Of a stretch of 64,000 nucleotides of DNA, positions 25,985 through 34,056 are shown piece after piece. Position 1 is the stretch's first letter; every line of letters starts with the position of its first letter. Position numbers and translations under genes: made by a program. Origin of the DNA: Streptomyces sp. NBC_00704 (lineage in GTDB: Bacteria > Actinomycetota > Actinomycetes > Streptomycetales > Streptomycetaceae); the NCBI RefSeq assembly GCF_036226605.1, contig NZ_CP109000.1, positions 7,622,501 to 7,686,500 on the forward strand, given 5' to 3'. The notes beneath the pieces were generated by a model. It ran no database searches. It saw nothing but the letters and a program-made list of their open reading frames with translations, and was not told the origin of the DNA.

Positions 25985-27190
25985 GTGGGCGATCCAAGCG
26001 TCAGGACACTGCTCGAGGACATTCCCGTGTTCCCGAGGGCCGTCGGGGAACCGTGGCGGACGGGGATGGACGACGGCATCGCCGGGCCCTGGCGGGCGGG
26101 CGGGCCGGTCGACGCCGGCGCTCTCGCCCGCCCGGGCGGCTCACAGCGCGCCCCGGACCGGCGGGAGCGCGGAGCGGGCCTCGCGGCGCCGCCGGGCCCC
26201 GCCGTCTTCGCGGATCTCGTGGACCTCGCTCCGGCCGCCGCCTTCATCCGGGACCGCGACGGGCGCTATCTGTGGGCCAACCACGCCTACGCGCACCTCT
26301 ACGGCACCGTGCCGCAGGAACTGGTCGGCAGATACATCGAGGACTTCGACACCCCGGCCGAGGCCGACCGGTTCCGAGCCCTGGACCAGCAGATACTCAC
26401 CCGGGGCACGCCCGTCCGCCACACTCTGCGCTATCTGCGCCGGGACGGCACCACGGGCCGCGCGGTCGGCCACCGCTTCCCGGTGCGGGAACAGTCCCGT
26501 ACCTGCGTCGCCGGCATCTACGTGGACATCACCGACCACCTGCGGGCCACGGCGCAGCGCCAGGAGGCCGAGGAGAACCTCAGCGCCCTGCGGGACCACA
26601 GCGGGCTGCCCTGCGCCCTGCTGTCGGCGAACGGGCGGGTCGTCGAGGCGAGCGTGGCGGCCGCCGAACTCTTCCATCTCGGCCTGACCGACCTGGTGGG
26701 CCGCCGCGCCCACACGCTGCTGGCGCCCGAACCGCGGCCCGAGCTGGACCGGTTGCACCACCGCTGGAACAGTCTCATCGCCCGCCGCACCCGACGCGTC
26801 GAGACGACCGCCGTGCTGGTCGACAGCCTCGGCCTCCAGCGGCGGGCGGAGCTGCACCTGACGACTATCGGCCATTGTGCGGGCCGGGCCCGGCACGTCT
26901 GGGCGGTGATCACCCACCAGAGCCTCGCCCACGAGGCGCACCCGCCGCTCACCGCCGCGCAGATCCGCATCCTGTCGCTGCTGGCGCAGGGCAGCAGCAA
27001 CAGCGACATAGCCGCCTCCCTGAACCTGTCGCGGCAGACGCTCGACTACCACCTCGGCCGCCTGCGGCGCCTGTTGGGCGCCGCGACCCGTCCGGCCCTG
27101 GTGGCCCGCGCCTACGTCCTCGGCATCCTCGCCCCCCATGCCTGGCCCCCGCGCTCGGCCACGGCGGCCCATCCCCTCAGCACCGCGTGA
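25985..27190 (+). CDS. PAS-PAS-LuxR transcriptional regulator
   Basis: 401 residues from GTG 25985, with GGAGAC upstream. After a variable 70-residue head, PAS domain 1 spans about 77-180 (AAAFIRDRDGRYLWANHAYA ... YVDITDHLRAT). PAS domain 2 spans about 200-300 (GLPCALLSANGRVVEASVAA). The C-terminal LuxR HTH is at about 320-385: LTAAQIRILSLLAQGSSNSD then IAASLNLSRQTLDYHLGRLR. PAS-LuxR proteins such as PimM activate natural-product clusters. It diverges from the ATP-grasp operon, its likely target. Confidence 0.9.
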   Translation: MGDPSVRTLLEDIPVFPRAVGEPWRTGMDDGIAGPWRAGGPVDAGALARPGGSQRAPDRRERGAGLAAPPGPAVFADLVDLAPAAAFIRDRDGRYLWANHAYAHLYGTVPQELVGRYIEDFDTPAEADRFRALDQQILTRGTPVRHTLRYLRRDGTTGRAVGHRFPVREQSRTCVAGIYVDITDHLRATAQRQEAEENLSALRDHSGLPCALLSANGRVVEASVAAAELFHLGLTDLVGRRAHTLLAPEPRPELDRLHHRWNSLIARRTRRVETTAVLVDSLGLQRRAELHLTTIGHCAGRARHVWAVITHQSLAHEAHPPLTAAQIRILSLLAQGSSNSDIAASLNLSRQTLDYHLGRLRRLLGAATRPALVARAYVLGILAPHAWPPRSATAAHPLSTA

Positions 27191-27240
27191 GCCCCGGGTT
27201 CGACGCGCCTCAGCACCGCGTGAGCCCCGGATGCGACGCG
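27175..27240. repeat. 33-bp tandem duplication at the 3' end of the PAS-LuxR gene
   Basis: Copy 1 (27175-27207) includes the last codons and TGA of the regulator; copy 2 (27208-27240) repeats it with two substitutions (GGTT to GATG). It looks like a recent slip duplication with no effect on the protein. Confidence 0.85.
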
Positions 27241-27264
27241 CCTGCGGCCCGCCGGGCGGCGCGG

Positions 27265-30200
27265 TCACCGCCCGGCGGCGGGGCAGGCGGACGGGCGCGG
27301 CTGGTCCGGGGCGTAGCGGCGCCATTCGGCGTCGGTCGGCCCGCCGAAGCGGGCGCACAGCTCCGCCGCCGCCACGCGCGGCACCGGCACGAACCAGACG
27401 TGTGAGACGCCCTCGACGTCGGAGGCGGTGACGAGACTCCCGTCGCCGCTGAACGACATCACGCGAGACAGCGCGGTCGCGCCCCGCGACGGCTCACCGA
27501 GCGGCTTGCCGGACTCCGGGTCCCAGAACCGCACGGCGCCGCCGCGTTCGGCGACGGCGAGCACGTCGCCGGCGCCGTCGAAACCCAGCGCCGTCGCCTC
27601 GCCGGACCCGTCGGCGAAGAGCGACGTCGGCCCCTTCAGGGTGGGCACGTCCCAGACCTCCACGGTCTCGTCGTTGCCTCCGCCCAGGGCGAGCCGGGCG
27701 CCGTCGGGGCTGAACGCCAGCGCGTCCACGGTGTACCGGCCGTGTGAGGGAATCTCCCCGCGCGGCCGGCCCGACGCCGTGTCCCACAGCCGGACGGCTC
27801 CGTCGGCGCCGCCGGTGGCGAAGCTGCGGCCGTCGGGGGCGAAGGCGACCGCGTGCACGAACGGCCCGTGCCCGGTCGGGACCGCGCGCACCAGCCGGCC
27901 GGTCACGGTGTCCCAGACCCGGACGGTCGCGTCGGCTCCGGCGCTCACCAGGCGGGCGCCGTCGCGGTCGATCGTCAGGGCGCTCACGTAGTCCCCGTTG
28001 CCGGTGAGCGGGGGCGTGACCTCCCGGCCCGTGTACGGGTTCCACAGCCGCACCGTGCCGCCGTTCCCGGCGGTGGCGACGATCCGCGCCTTCGGGTCGG
28101 CCGCCACCGCGAGCACGACCTGGTCGGCGCTCCCGCGCAGGGGGACACCCAGCGCACGGCCGCTCACGGGTTCCCGCAGCCGCACCGACCCGTCGGCGTC
28201 GCGGGTCGCCACCAGCGTCGACACCGGGGTCACCGCCACGGACATCAGGGCCTCACCCCGGCGGGGCGTCGGCACGGTGGCCGGCATACCGGTCGACGGC
28301 TGCCACAGCCGTACGGCGCCGTCACCGCCCGCGCCGGCCAGCACCTGGCCGTCGGGGCTGAACGCGGCGGACCACACGGCGGTCCCGGACCCGGCCATCG
28401 GGGATCCCGCCGGCCGCTGCGTGCGTGCGTCCCACACGCGCACGGTGCCGTCCAGCCCCGCCGAGGCGAGCGCCCGCCCGTTGGGGCCGAACGTCACCGA
28501 CAGCACCGGGCCGGTGTGCCCGGTGAGGGGCCCGCCGACGGTACGGCCCGTCACCGGATCCCACAGCCGGATCGTCCCTTCGCCGTGCGCGCCTTCGCCG
28601 TACGCCGCCGCGAGCAGCCCGCCGTCGCGGCGGAACGCCACGCTCCGCACCGAACCGCTGAGGCCGTCCTTGAGCGGGGCTCCCTTCTGCCGGTGGGCGG
28701 CCACGTCCCACAGCCGCACCGTTCCGTCCCGGCCGCCCGACGCCAGCAGCGTGCCCTCGGGGCTGAACGCCACGCTGTCGACCTGGTCGGTGTGCCCGGT
28801 CAGCGGCGCCCCCACGGGCGTCCCGGTCGCCGCATCCCACAGCCGTACGGTGCGGTCCCAGCTCGCGGACGCCAGCAGTCTCCCGTCGGGGCTGAACGAC
28901 AGAGCGCCGACCCGGTCGGTGTGGCCGGTCAGCGGCGCGCCGAGCGGCGCCCCGGTGCGCACGTCCCAGAGCCGGACGGCGCCGTCCTCGTCGGAGGAGG
29001 CGAGCACCCGCCCGTCCGGGCGGAAGGCGACGGCGACGCCCTTCGCCGGGCGGGCGGCGGCCCGTCGGATGTGCTCGGCCCGGCCGGTGGCCGCGTCCCA
29101 CAGGCGTACGGTCCCGTCGTCGCCGGTGGTCGCGATGCGGGCGCCGTCGGGACTGAACGCCACGGAGGTGACCGCCCCCGCATGGCCGACGAGGACCGAC
29201 TGCTGCTGGGTCAGGAGCCTGGTCATGGCGTCGCCCGCTTCGGCGGTGGGCGACGTGGCCCAAGCCGCGACGGCCAGACGGCGTGCCGTCACCGGCCGCT
29301 GCGCCGCCATGGCCTGGGCCTGGGCGGCGAGCTGGCGGGACAGGCTGACGGCGCGCTGGTGCCTGGCCTCGGCCGCGGAGTCGAGGGCGGCGCCGGCCAG
29401 GGCCACCGCCGTCAGCGTCAGCACGACCAGGCCGAGGGCGAAGGCGCGGCGGACCAGTGCCGCGCGCCGTGCGGCACGCAGGCTCACGTGGAGGAACCCG
29501 GCGGTGGCGTGCGGGAGCCGGTATCCCGCGGACAGCGCGAGTCCCTCGTCCAGGTCGGTGCCGCGCAGCAGGTCCGCCTTGTCGTGCCGTCTCTCCCAGC
29601 GCCGTCGCTGGTCCGCGGCGCGGTCGAGCCACGCGGAGAAGCGGCGGTCGCTCTCCACCCAGTCGCGCAGGACGCCCCAGTCCCGCACCAGCGCGTCGTG
29701 GACCAGCTCGGCGACGGGTTCGTCGTGCGCGGCGACGTTGCGGGTGACGATCAGTCGGCGCCGGACGAGGACGGCGAGCACCTGGTCCACGACCTGGGCG
29801 GTGGGGACGGCGGCCGCGTCGCGCCGGGCGGGAGGGCTGTCCGGGCCGCGATCGTCGAAGGGTTCGTCGACGAGTGCGCCGGCGGGCTTGGCGAGGAGGG
29901 CGCGGGCGGCGGACAGGACGGCCGGCCGTCTGCCGGGCGGGCCGGTCGGGGCGCCGCCCGAGGCGGCCAGTTCGCGCAGCACGGACAGTGGCAGCTGCCG
30001 TCGCAGGGCGGGGATGTGCAGGGTGGGGTCGGGCGGCCTGACCAGGGAGGTGAGGACCCGTCGGGCGGTGGCGCGTCCGGCGTCCGTGTCGCGCAGGGAG
30101 CGCATGGCGCCCTCGTACCAGGAGGTGATGCTGCCGGTGATCCCGCCGATCGCCTCGTACGCGGCGTGGGTCAGCACACCGTCCGGCGCGCGCTCCCAGA

Positions 30201-31692
30201 GTTCGCTCAACGCGACTTCGACGAGGGGCAGCACGGTCGTCGGGATCTGCCGGCGGGGTCCGCCCAGGTGGTCGATGCGCTGGACGTCGGCGATGATCCG
30301 TTCGGGCAGACCGGCCTGGCAGCGGGCGCCCACGTCCTCGGCCGGGCGGACGATGATGTCGTGCAGGTCCCGCACGTCGAGTGTGGCGGGGAGGTTGACG
30401 ATTCCGGGTGTCAACGCCCGCAGCAGTTCGGGGGCTTCGGCCGCGAACCGGGGGTAGAAGTCGTCGCGCATGACGAGCAGGACGGTGAGTCCGGGCGTGC
30501 CGACGACCGAGGTGAGCCGGTCGATGCCCTCGCGCAGGACGGCGCCGGCAAGGGAGGGGGCGCCGGGTTCGTCGTCGGCCGGCGTGCTCGTGGCGGCCGG
30601 ATCGGTCGCCGTGGTGTCGTGCGCTTCCTCGGGGCGGGTGGGTTCCTCGGGCTGGAGGATCTCCTCGAACTGGTCCACGACGAGCACGCGGCGCGGTGCA
30701 CCGGACCCGCCCGCCCCGCCGACGGGATCCGGTCTGCCGAACGGGTCCGGGCCGCCGGGGCCGTCGCGGCCGGCGTCGTGCACGAACCGGTCGAACTCGT
30801 CGAACGCGTCGAGGTCGTCGAGGGCGTCCAGCAGGGCTTGGCCGGGGCGGACGGTGGCGACCTCCCAGCGGTCGCTGCCGGGCAGCGGGCAGTCGGCTAA
30901 CGCGGGTATCAGACCTGCCTGGACCAGGGACGACTTGCCGGCTCCGGACGGACCGAGCAGCACGAGCGCGTCCGGGACGGCGGCCAGGCGATCGATGATC
31001 GTCCGCACCGCCCCGGCCCGTCCGTGGAACCAGCCGGCGTGCTCGGTGTCGAACGCCTGGAGTCCGCGGTAGGGCCGCACCGGTGGGACGGCCAGGTCGG
31101 GCCAGAGCTGCCGCAGCCGTCCCGCGGGCGTGGCGTAGGCGATGCCGGTTCCGCGCAGCAGCGGGTCCGGGCGGGTGACGCGGGTGACCATGCCGATCAC
31201 CGCTTCGACGGTGTCGTCCCACACCGGGCCGCCGCTGAATCCCTGGGTGAGGTCGTTGGCGCAGGCCACCTGCAACAGGGCGTCGGTCGCGGAGTGGGGG
31301 GAGAGGATCTCGCCGGCGTGCCCCTCGCCGAAGTGGCCGCCGGAGACCGCGTGTCCGGGGAAGCCGAAGGAGCGCACCCGGTGGCCGCGGCACCCCTCGG
31401 CGCGGGCCAGCGGCAGCGGGGAGGTTCCCGGCGGTGGAGCGTCGAGGCGGACGACGGCGACGTCCTCGGCGGCCGGTTCGCTGCGTCCGTGGCGGACGAC
31501 GGTTCCGCGGGCCTCGGGCGCGCCGTGCGCCTGGGGGAAGTCCAGGCGCAGCACGGCCTGTTCGCCGCCTCCGGCGGCCGTGACCACGTGCGCGCAGGTC
31601 ACCAGGAGGTCGTCGGCGACGAGGAAGCCGGCTCCCGCCACCACGCCGTCCGGGCCGAGAATCCGGGCGACGGAAGCGGCCCAGGTCACCAT
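27265..31692 (-). CDS. Trypsin-like protease / nSTAND ATPase / WD40 fusion protein
   Basis: 1475 residues from ATG 31692. Residues 1-195 are a trypsin-like peptidase with an intact triad: His35 (TCAHVV), Asp77 (EDVAVVRLD), Ser153 (GFSGGPVWDD). PYRGLQAF and FHGR begin the nSTAND NTPase, with Walker A GPSGAGKS (247-254) and Walker B VLVVDQFEE (336-344). After a helical region, a membrane segment (ALGLVVLTLTAVALAGAAL) precedes 14 WD40 repeats, enough for two seven-bladed propellers. This architecture is known from predicted NTP-dependent biological conflict systems, in which propellers sense a target and the NTPase switches the effector. It lies 34 bp after a Trypco1 gene on the same strand. Confidence 0.92.
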   Translation of the reverse strand: MVTWAASVARILGPDGVVAGAGFLVADDLLVTCAHVVTAAGGGEQAVLRLDFPQAHGAPEARGTVVRHGRSEPAAEDVAVVRLDAPPPGTSPLPLARAEGCRGHRVRSFGFPGHAVSGGHFGEGHAGEILSPHSATDALLQVACANDLTQGFSGGPVWDDTVEAVIGMVTRVTRPDPLLRGTGIAYATPAGRLRQLWPDLAVPPVRPYRGLQAFDTEHAGWFHGRAGAVRTIIDRLAAVPDALVLLGPSGAGKSSLVQAGLIPALADCPLPGSDRWEVATVRPGQALLDALDDLDAFDEFDRFVHDAGRDGPGGPDPFGRPDPVGGAGGSGAPRRVLVVDQFEEILQPEEPTRPEEAHDTTATDPAATSTPADDEPGAPSLAGAVLREGIDRLTSVVGTPGLTVLLVMRDDFYPRFAAEAPELLRALTPGIVNLPATLDVRDLHDIIVRPAEDVGARCQAGLPERIIADVQRIDHLGGPRRQIPTTVLPLVEVALSELWERAPDGVLTHAAYEAIGGITGSITSWYEGAMRSLRDTDAGRATARRVLTSLVRPPDPTLHIPALRRQLPLSVLRELAASGGAPTGPPGRRPAVLSAARALLAKPAGALVDEPFDDRGPDSPPARRDAAAVPTAQVVDQVLAVLVRRRLIVTRNVAAHDEPVAELVHDALVRDWGVLRDWVESDRRFSAWLDRAADQRRRWERRHDKADLLRGTDLDEGLALSAGYRLPHATAGFLHVSLRAARRAALVRRAFALGLVVLTLTAVALAGAALDSAAEARHQRAVSLSRQLAAQAQAMAAQRPVTARRLAVAAWATSPTAEAGDAMTRLLTQQQSVLVGHAGAVTSVAFSPDGARIATTGDDGTVRLWDAATGRAEHIRRAAARPAKGVAVAFRPDGRVLASSDEDGAVRLWDVRTGAPLGAPLTGHTDRVGALSFSPDGRLLASASWDRTVRLWDAATGTPVGAPLTGHTDQVDSVAFSPEGTLLASGGRDGTVRLWDVAAHRQKGAPLKDGLSGSVRSVAFRRDGGLLAAAYGEGAHGEGTIRLWDPVTGRTVGGPLTGHTGPVLSVTFGPNGRALASAGLDGTVRVWDARTQRPAGSPMAGSGTAVWSAAFSPDGQVLAGAGGDGAVRLWQPSTGMPATVPTPRRGEALMSVAVTPVSTLVATRDADGSVRLREPVSGRALGVPLRGSADQVVLAVAADPKARIVATAGNGGTVRLWNPYTGREVTPPLTGNGDYVSALTIDRDGARLVSAGADATVRVWDTVTGRLVRAVPTGHGPFVHAVAFAPDGRSFATGGADGAVRLWDTASGRPRGEIPSHGRYTVDALAFSPDGARLALGGGNDETVEVWDVPTLKGPTSLFADGSGEATALGFDGAGDVLAVAERGGAVRFWDPESGKPLGEPSRGATALSRVMSFSGDGSLVTASDVEGVSHVWFVPVPRVAAAELCARFGGPTDAEWRRYAPDQPRPSACPAAGR

Positions 31693-31726
31693 CTTCGGTC
31701 GTTTCGGGCCCAGTTGTGGCGGACGG

Positions 31727-32074
31727 TCATTCGACTGCGGCCGGCGCGGCGCCCGGCGTCCCGCCCTCGGGCCGCGTCCACGTCATCCGCACCGTCACGT
31801 GGGCGCCCACCGTGCTCTTGGTGATCACCGCACCCGCTTCGGCGGCGAGATCGAGCCCGAACTCCATCTCGAACTCCGAGGGGCCCGCGGCGCTCAGCCG
31901 CTCGATGAGGATCCGGGCGGTCCGGGTGACCGGCTCGATGATCTCGCCCAGCTTTCTGGGCAGGTCCTGAACGGCGTCACCGACCCGGCCCGCCATGACC
32001 GGACCCTGCCCGTCCGCATGCGGACTCTCCACGAGGATGACGCCGCCGCCGTCGAGCGGTATACGAGCCAGCAC
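31727..32074 (-). CDS. Trypco1 (trypsin-co-occurring domain 1, CU044_2847-type) protein
   Basis: 115 residues from GTG 32074, with GAGGAG about 8 bases upstream. It begins LARIPLDGGGVILVES and continues VGDAVQDLPRKLGEIIEPV, FEMEFGLDLAAEAGAVITKS and AHVTVRMTW, the compact alpha/beta pattern of Trypco1. That domain is named for its operonic association with trypsin-STAND proteins. It probably regulates, or is the substrate of, the protease in the next gene. A 21-bp direct repeat lies just upstream. Confidence 0.85.
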   Translation of the reverse strand: MLARIPLDGGGVILVESPHADGQGPVMAGRVGDAVQDLPRKLGEIIEPVTRTARILIERLSAAGPSEFEMEFGLDLAAEAGAVITKSTVGAHVTVRMTWTRPEGGTPGAAPAAVE

Positions 32075-32093
32075 AGAATTACACTCCTCGCGG

Positions 32094-32139
32094 TCGAACA
32101 GGTCATGGTGCGGGACTGTCGAACAGGTCATGGTGCGGG
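32094..32139. repeat. Two 21-bp direct repeats (period 25) upstream of the Trypco1 gene
   Basis: TCGAACAGGTCATGG plus six further identical bases occur at 32094-32114 and again at 32119-32139. They lie 20-65 bp upstream of the GTG start at 32074, in the promoter or leader of the Trypco1-STAND operon, and could be paired regulator sites. Confidence 0.7.
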
Positions 32140-32185
32140 CAGGCAGAATCGGCCTGCCGGGACTTTCGTCCCTGCTCCCTCGAAT

Positions 32186-32839
32186 CTATTTCCCCAGCGC
32201 GTACCATGGTTTGGGGAAGAAGGCCCAATGCCCGTTCACGTACACCAGTCCGTTGTAGGCCAGACCTCGCTCGGCTCCGGGCTTGGTGTAATCCCAAACG
32301 TACACCGTGAGCCCGGCCTTGAACCGGTCTTTCACCTTTTCGTATCCCCCGGGGAAATTGGACCGCGCGGTGGGGGTCCAGGCCCGGATGTCGTCGGTGG
32401 TCGCCTTCGCCATCCGCACTTCGGTCTCCCCGCGTTTCGCCCAGGGCCTCGCCGGCTGGGGTGAGGCGCCCCAGAGGGTGCCCTCGTAGAACGTCTCGGC
32501 CCGACCGGCGAAGTCCGGCTGGAACAGCGCCCCGTAGTCGTCGGAGGTCGGCCGCAGCGAGCGCACCAGGGCGGTTCCGCCGCCGTCCTCTCCCAGTTTC
32601 CGCACCAGAGCCCGTGCGCCCTTGTCGTCACCCGGATAGGAATCCTGCGCACCGGAAGAGGAAAGGGAGGCGGAGGGGCCGGTTTTCCCCGAAAGGTCGT
32701 CCCCGCCGTCTTTGCCGGGGGCGGAACAGGACGCCAGTAGGGCGATACCCAGTAACCATGCACCCGTGCGGCGCCGGCGCTGCCCTGTCGTGCGAGTTCG
32801 AACGCGCACACCTCCTGCATAACTGCCCCGTGCAGCCAT
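32186..32839 (-). CDS. Hypothetical lipoprotein
   Basis: 217 residues from ATG 32839 (GGTGGAG upstream); GTG 32809 is an alternative. A basic stretch and hydrophobic core lead to the lipobox LLASC, so a lipid-anchored exported protein is expected. The body contains YGALFQPDFAGRAETFYEG and VYVWDYTKPGAERG, ending YVNGHWAFFPKPWYALGK. No family recognised. It is upstream of the Trypco1 gene on the same strand, with 111 bp and a repeat between, so it may not be in that operon. Confidence 0.75.
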   Translation of the reverse strand: MAARGSYAGGVRVRTRTTGQRRRRTGAWLLGIALLASCSAPGKDGGDDLSGKTGPSASLSSSGAQDSYPGDDKGARALVRKLGEDGGGTALVRSLRPTSDDYGALFQPDFAGRAETFYEGTLWGASPQPARPWAKRGETEVRMAKATTDDIRAWTPTARSNFPGGYEKVKDRFKAGLTVYVWDYTKPGAERGLAYNGLVYVNGHWAFFPKPWYALGK

Positions 32840-32984
32840 TTAACTCCACCCCCGAAAGCACCGGAACGAGCACCCAGCGTGCCACAAAAGGGGCGGCGCG
32901 ACGCCCGTTTCGGGAAACTCCGTTTCCGGTGGGATTGCCGTCGATATCGTCAGGACGGCGTCGGCGGGAGGACTTCCGGGGCCG

Positions 32985-33602
32985 TCAGTCGCCGGGTGTC
33001 CGGGGGGCGAGGATGCTCTGGACGGCGGGCGCGTAGGCGGTGACGATCTCCTCCGGGGTCAGCTGGGTGACGGCCGGGATGCGCAGCAGGTAGCGGGTCA
33101 GGGCGAGGCCGAGGAGCTGGGAGGAGACCAGTCCCATCCTGTCCTGGTGGACGGGGCCGAGGGCGGGGGCGACCTGGGTGCTGAAGATCTCCCGCATGCG
33201 CCGTGCCGCCTGGTCGTTGGTGACGGCGGACCGCAGGAGCAGCAGGAGCGCGTCGTCGGCGCCGTCGTGTTCCCAGCGGTGCAGGAAGTGCCGTACGAGA
33301 GCCGCGGGCCGCTCGTGCGCGGGGGTGGCGGTGAGGTCGGGCAGGTGCAGGTCGATGTCGAGCGCGGCGTCGAAGAGCTGGGCCTTGCTGCCGTAGTAGC
33401 GCATGACCATCGAGGGGTCGATGTCAGCGTCGGCGGCCACGGCCCGGATCGTCGTGCGTTCGAAGCCGTGCGCCGCGAAACGCCGGCGGGCGGCGTCCAG
33501 GATCGCCGCCCGGGTGCGGTCGGAGCGCCGGGGGCCCGGACCGGATCCGGGGTCGGGGACGGGGACGGGGCCGGGGTCGTGCGCGGGGCTGCTCGTCATC
33601 AT
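32985..33602 (-). CDS. TetR-family transcriptional regulator
   Basis: 205 residues from ATG 33602 (ATG 33599 also possible). A Pro/Gly-rich head is followed by the TetR HTH (AAILDAARRRFAAHGFERTT, then IRAVAADADIDPSMVMRYYG). The ligand domain includes DDALLLLLRSAVTNDQAARR and SQLLGLALTRYLLRIPAV, like regulators of MFS drug pumps. An operator-like repeat immediately precedes its start and a second copy lies before the FAD monooxygenase gene. Confidence 0.9.
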   Translation of the reverse strand: MMTSSPAHDPGPVPVPDPGSGPGPRRSDRTRAAILDAARRRFAAHGFERTTIRAVAADADIDPSMVMRYYGSKAQLFDAALDIDLHLPDLTATPAHERPAALVRHFLHRWEHDGADDALLLLLRSAVTNDQAARRMREIFSTQVAPALGPVHQDRMGLVSSQLLGLALTRYLLRIPAVTQLTPEEIVTAYAPAVQSILAPRTPGD

Positions 33603-33637
33603 GCCAACAACTGTAGGCCATCGCGTGTTGACTTACC
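33603..33637. promoter_or_regulatory. Operator/promoter-like block, copy 1
   Basis: Contains CTGTAGGCCA followed by TGTTGACTTACC. TTGACT fits a -35 element for rightward transcription. It abuts the TetR start and is near-identical to the block at 33941-33973, suggesting it is the TetR binding site. Confidence 0.55.
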
Positions 33638-33776
33638 ATTCACGGGCACGGCGGTCCGAGTCACCGGCCCCTCCATCGCACCGCACCCCTTGTCCGCCGG
33701 AAAGTCCGCGGCCGTGATCCCCGGCGCCCGCCTGGCGCCGAAGCCGGCAGCGCGCGTCGACGCCCGCCGTCCCGTG

Positions 33777-33940
33777 AATCGCCGGCCTGGTCGCTGTCGC
33801 CGCCGGCCTGGCCGTGCTCGCCGAACTGGACATCGCGAGCTCCTACCGGCTCGTCCTGACCGACCTCGTCGCCTGGGCGCCGGGATGGGGCTGGCCATGA
33901 CGCCCGCCACCGCGGCCATCACCGACGCGGTGCCTATGAT
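33777..33940 (+). pseudogene. Remnant of an EmrB/QacA-type MFS efflux transporter
   Basis: From about 33777 one frame reads IAGLVAVAAGLAVLAELDIA then SSYRLVLTDLV. After a one-base shift near 33877 the adjacent frame reads GAGMGLAMTPATAAITDAVP, the hallmark of a DHA2-type MFS protein. No start or C-terminal part remains. The fragment lies between two operator-like repeats, as if a TetR-controlled pump gene had been mostly deleted. Confidence 0.65.
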
Positions 33941-33973
33941 GCCTACACCTGTAGGCCAACACCTGTTGACTAC
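33941..33973. promoter_or_regulatory. Operator/promoter-like block, copy 2
   Basis: CCTGTAGGCCA and CTGTTGACTACC match copy 1 at 33603-33637 closely. It lies 84-116 bp upstream of the FAD monooxygenase start, so TetR may now control that gene. Confidence 0.55.
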
Positions 33974-34056
33974 CGGCGGTGTCGTGGGCATGCTGTGAGC
34001 AGACGCTCGCCAACGCACGTTGGCAAACCTTTTGGTCCGAGCCCCGGAGGTCCACC

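Noticed and set aside
27853..30900. 1015-codon plus-strand frame opposite the STAND gene
   Set aside because: Antisense to WD40 repeats. Its Gly/His/Arg repeats mirror the WD40 periodicity.
32094..32139. CRISPR-like repeat pair
   Set aside because: Two units with 4-bp spacing cannot be a CRISPR array, and no cas genes are present.
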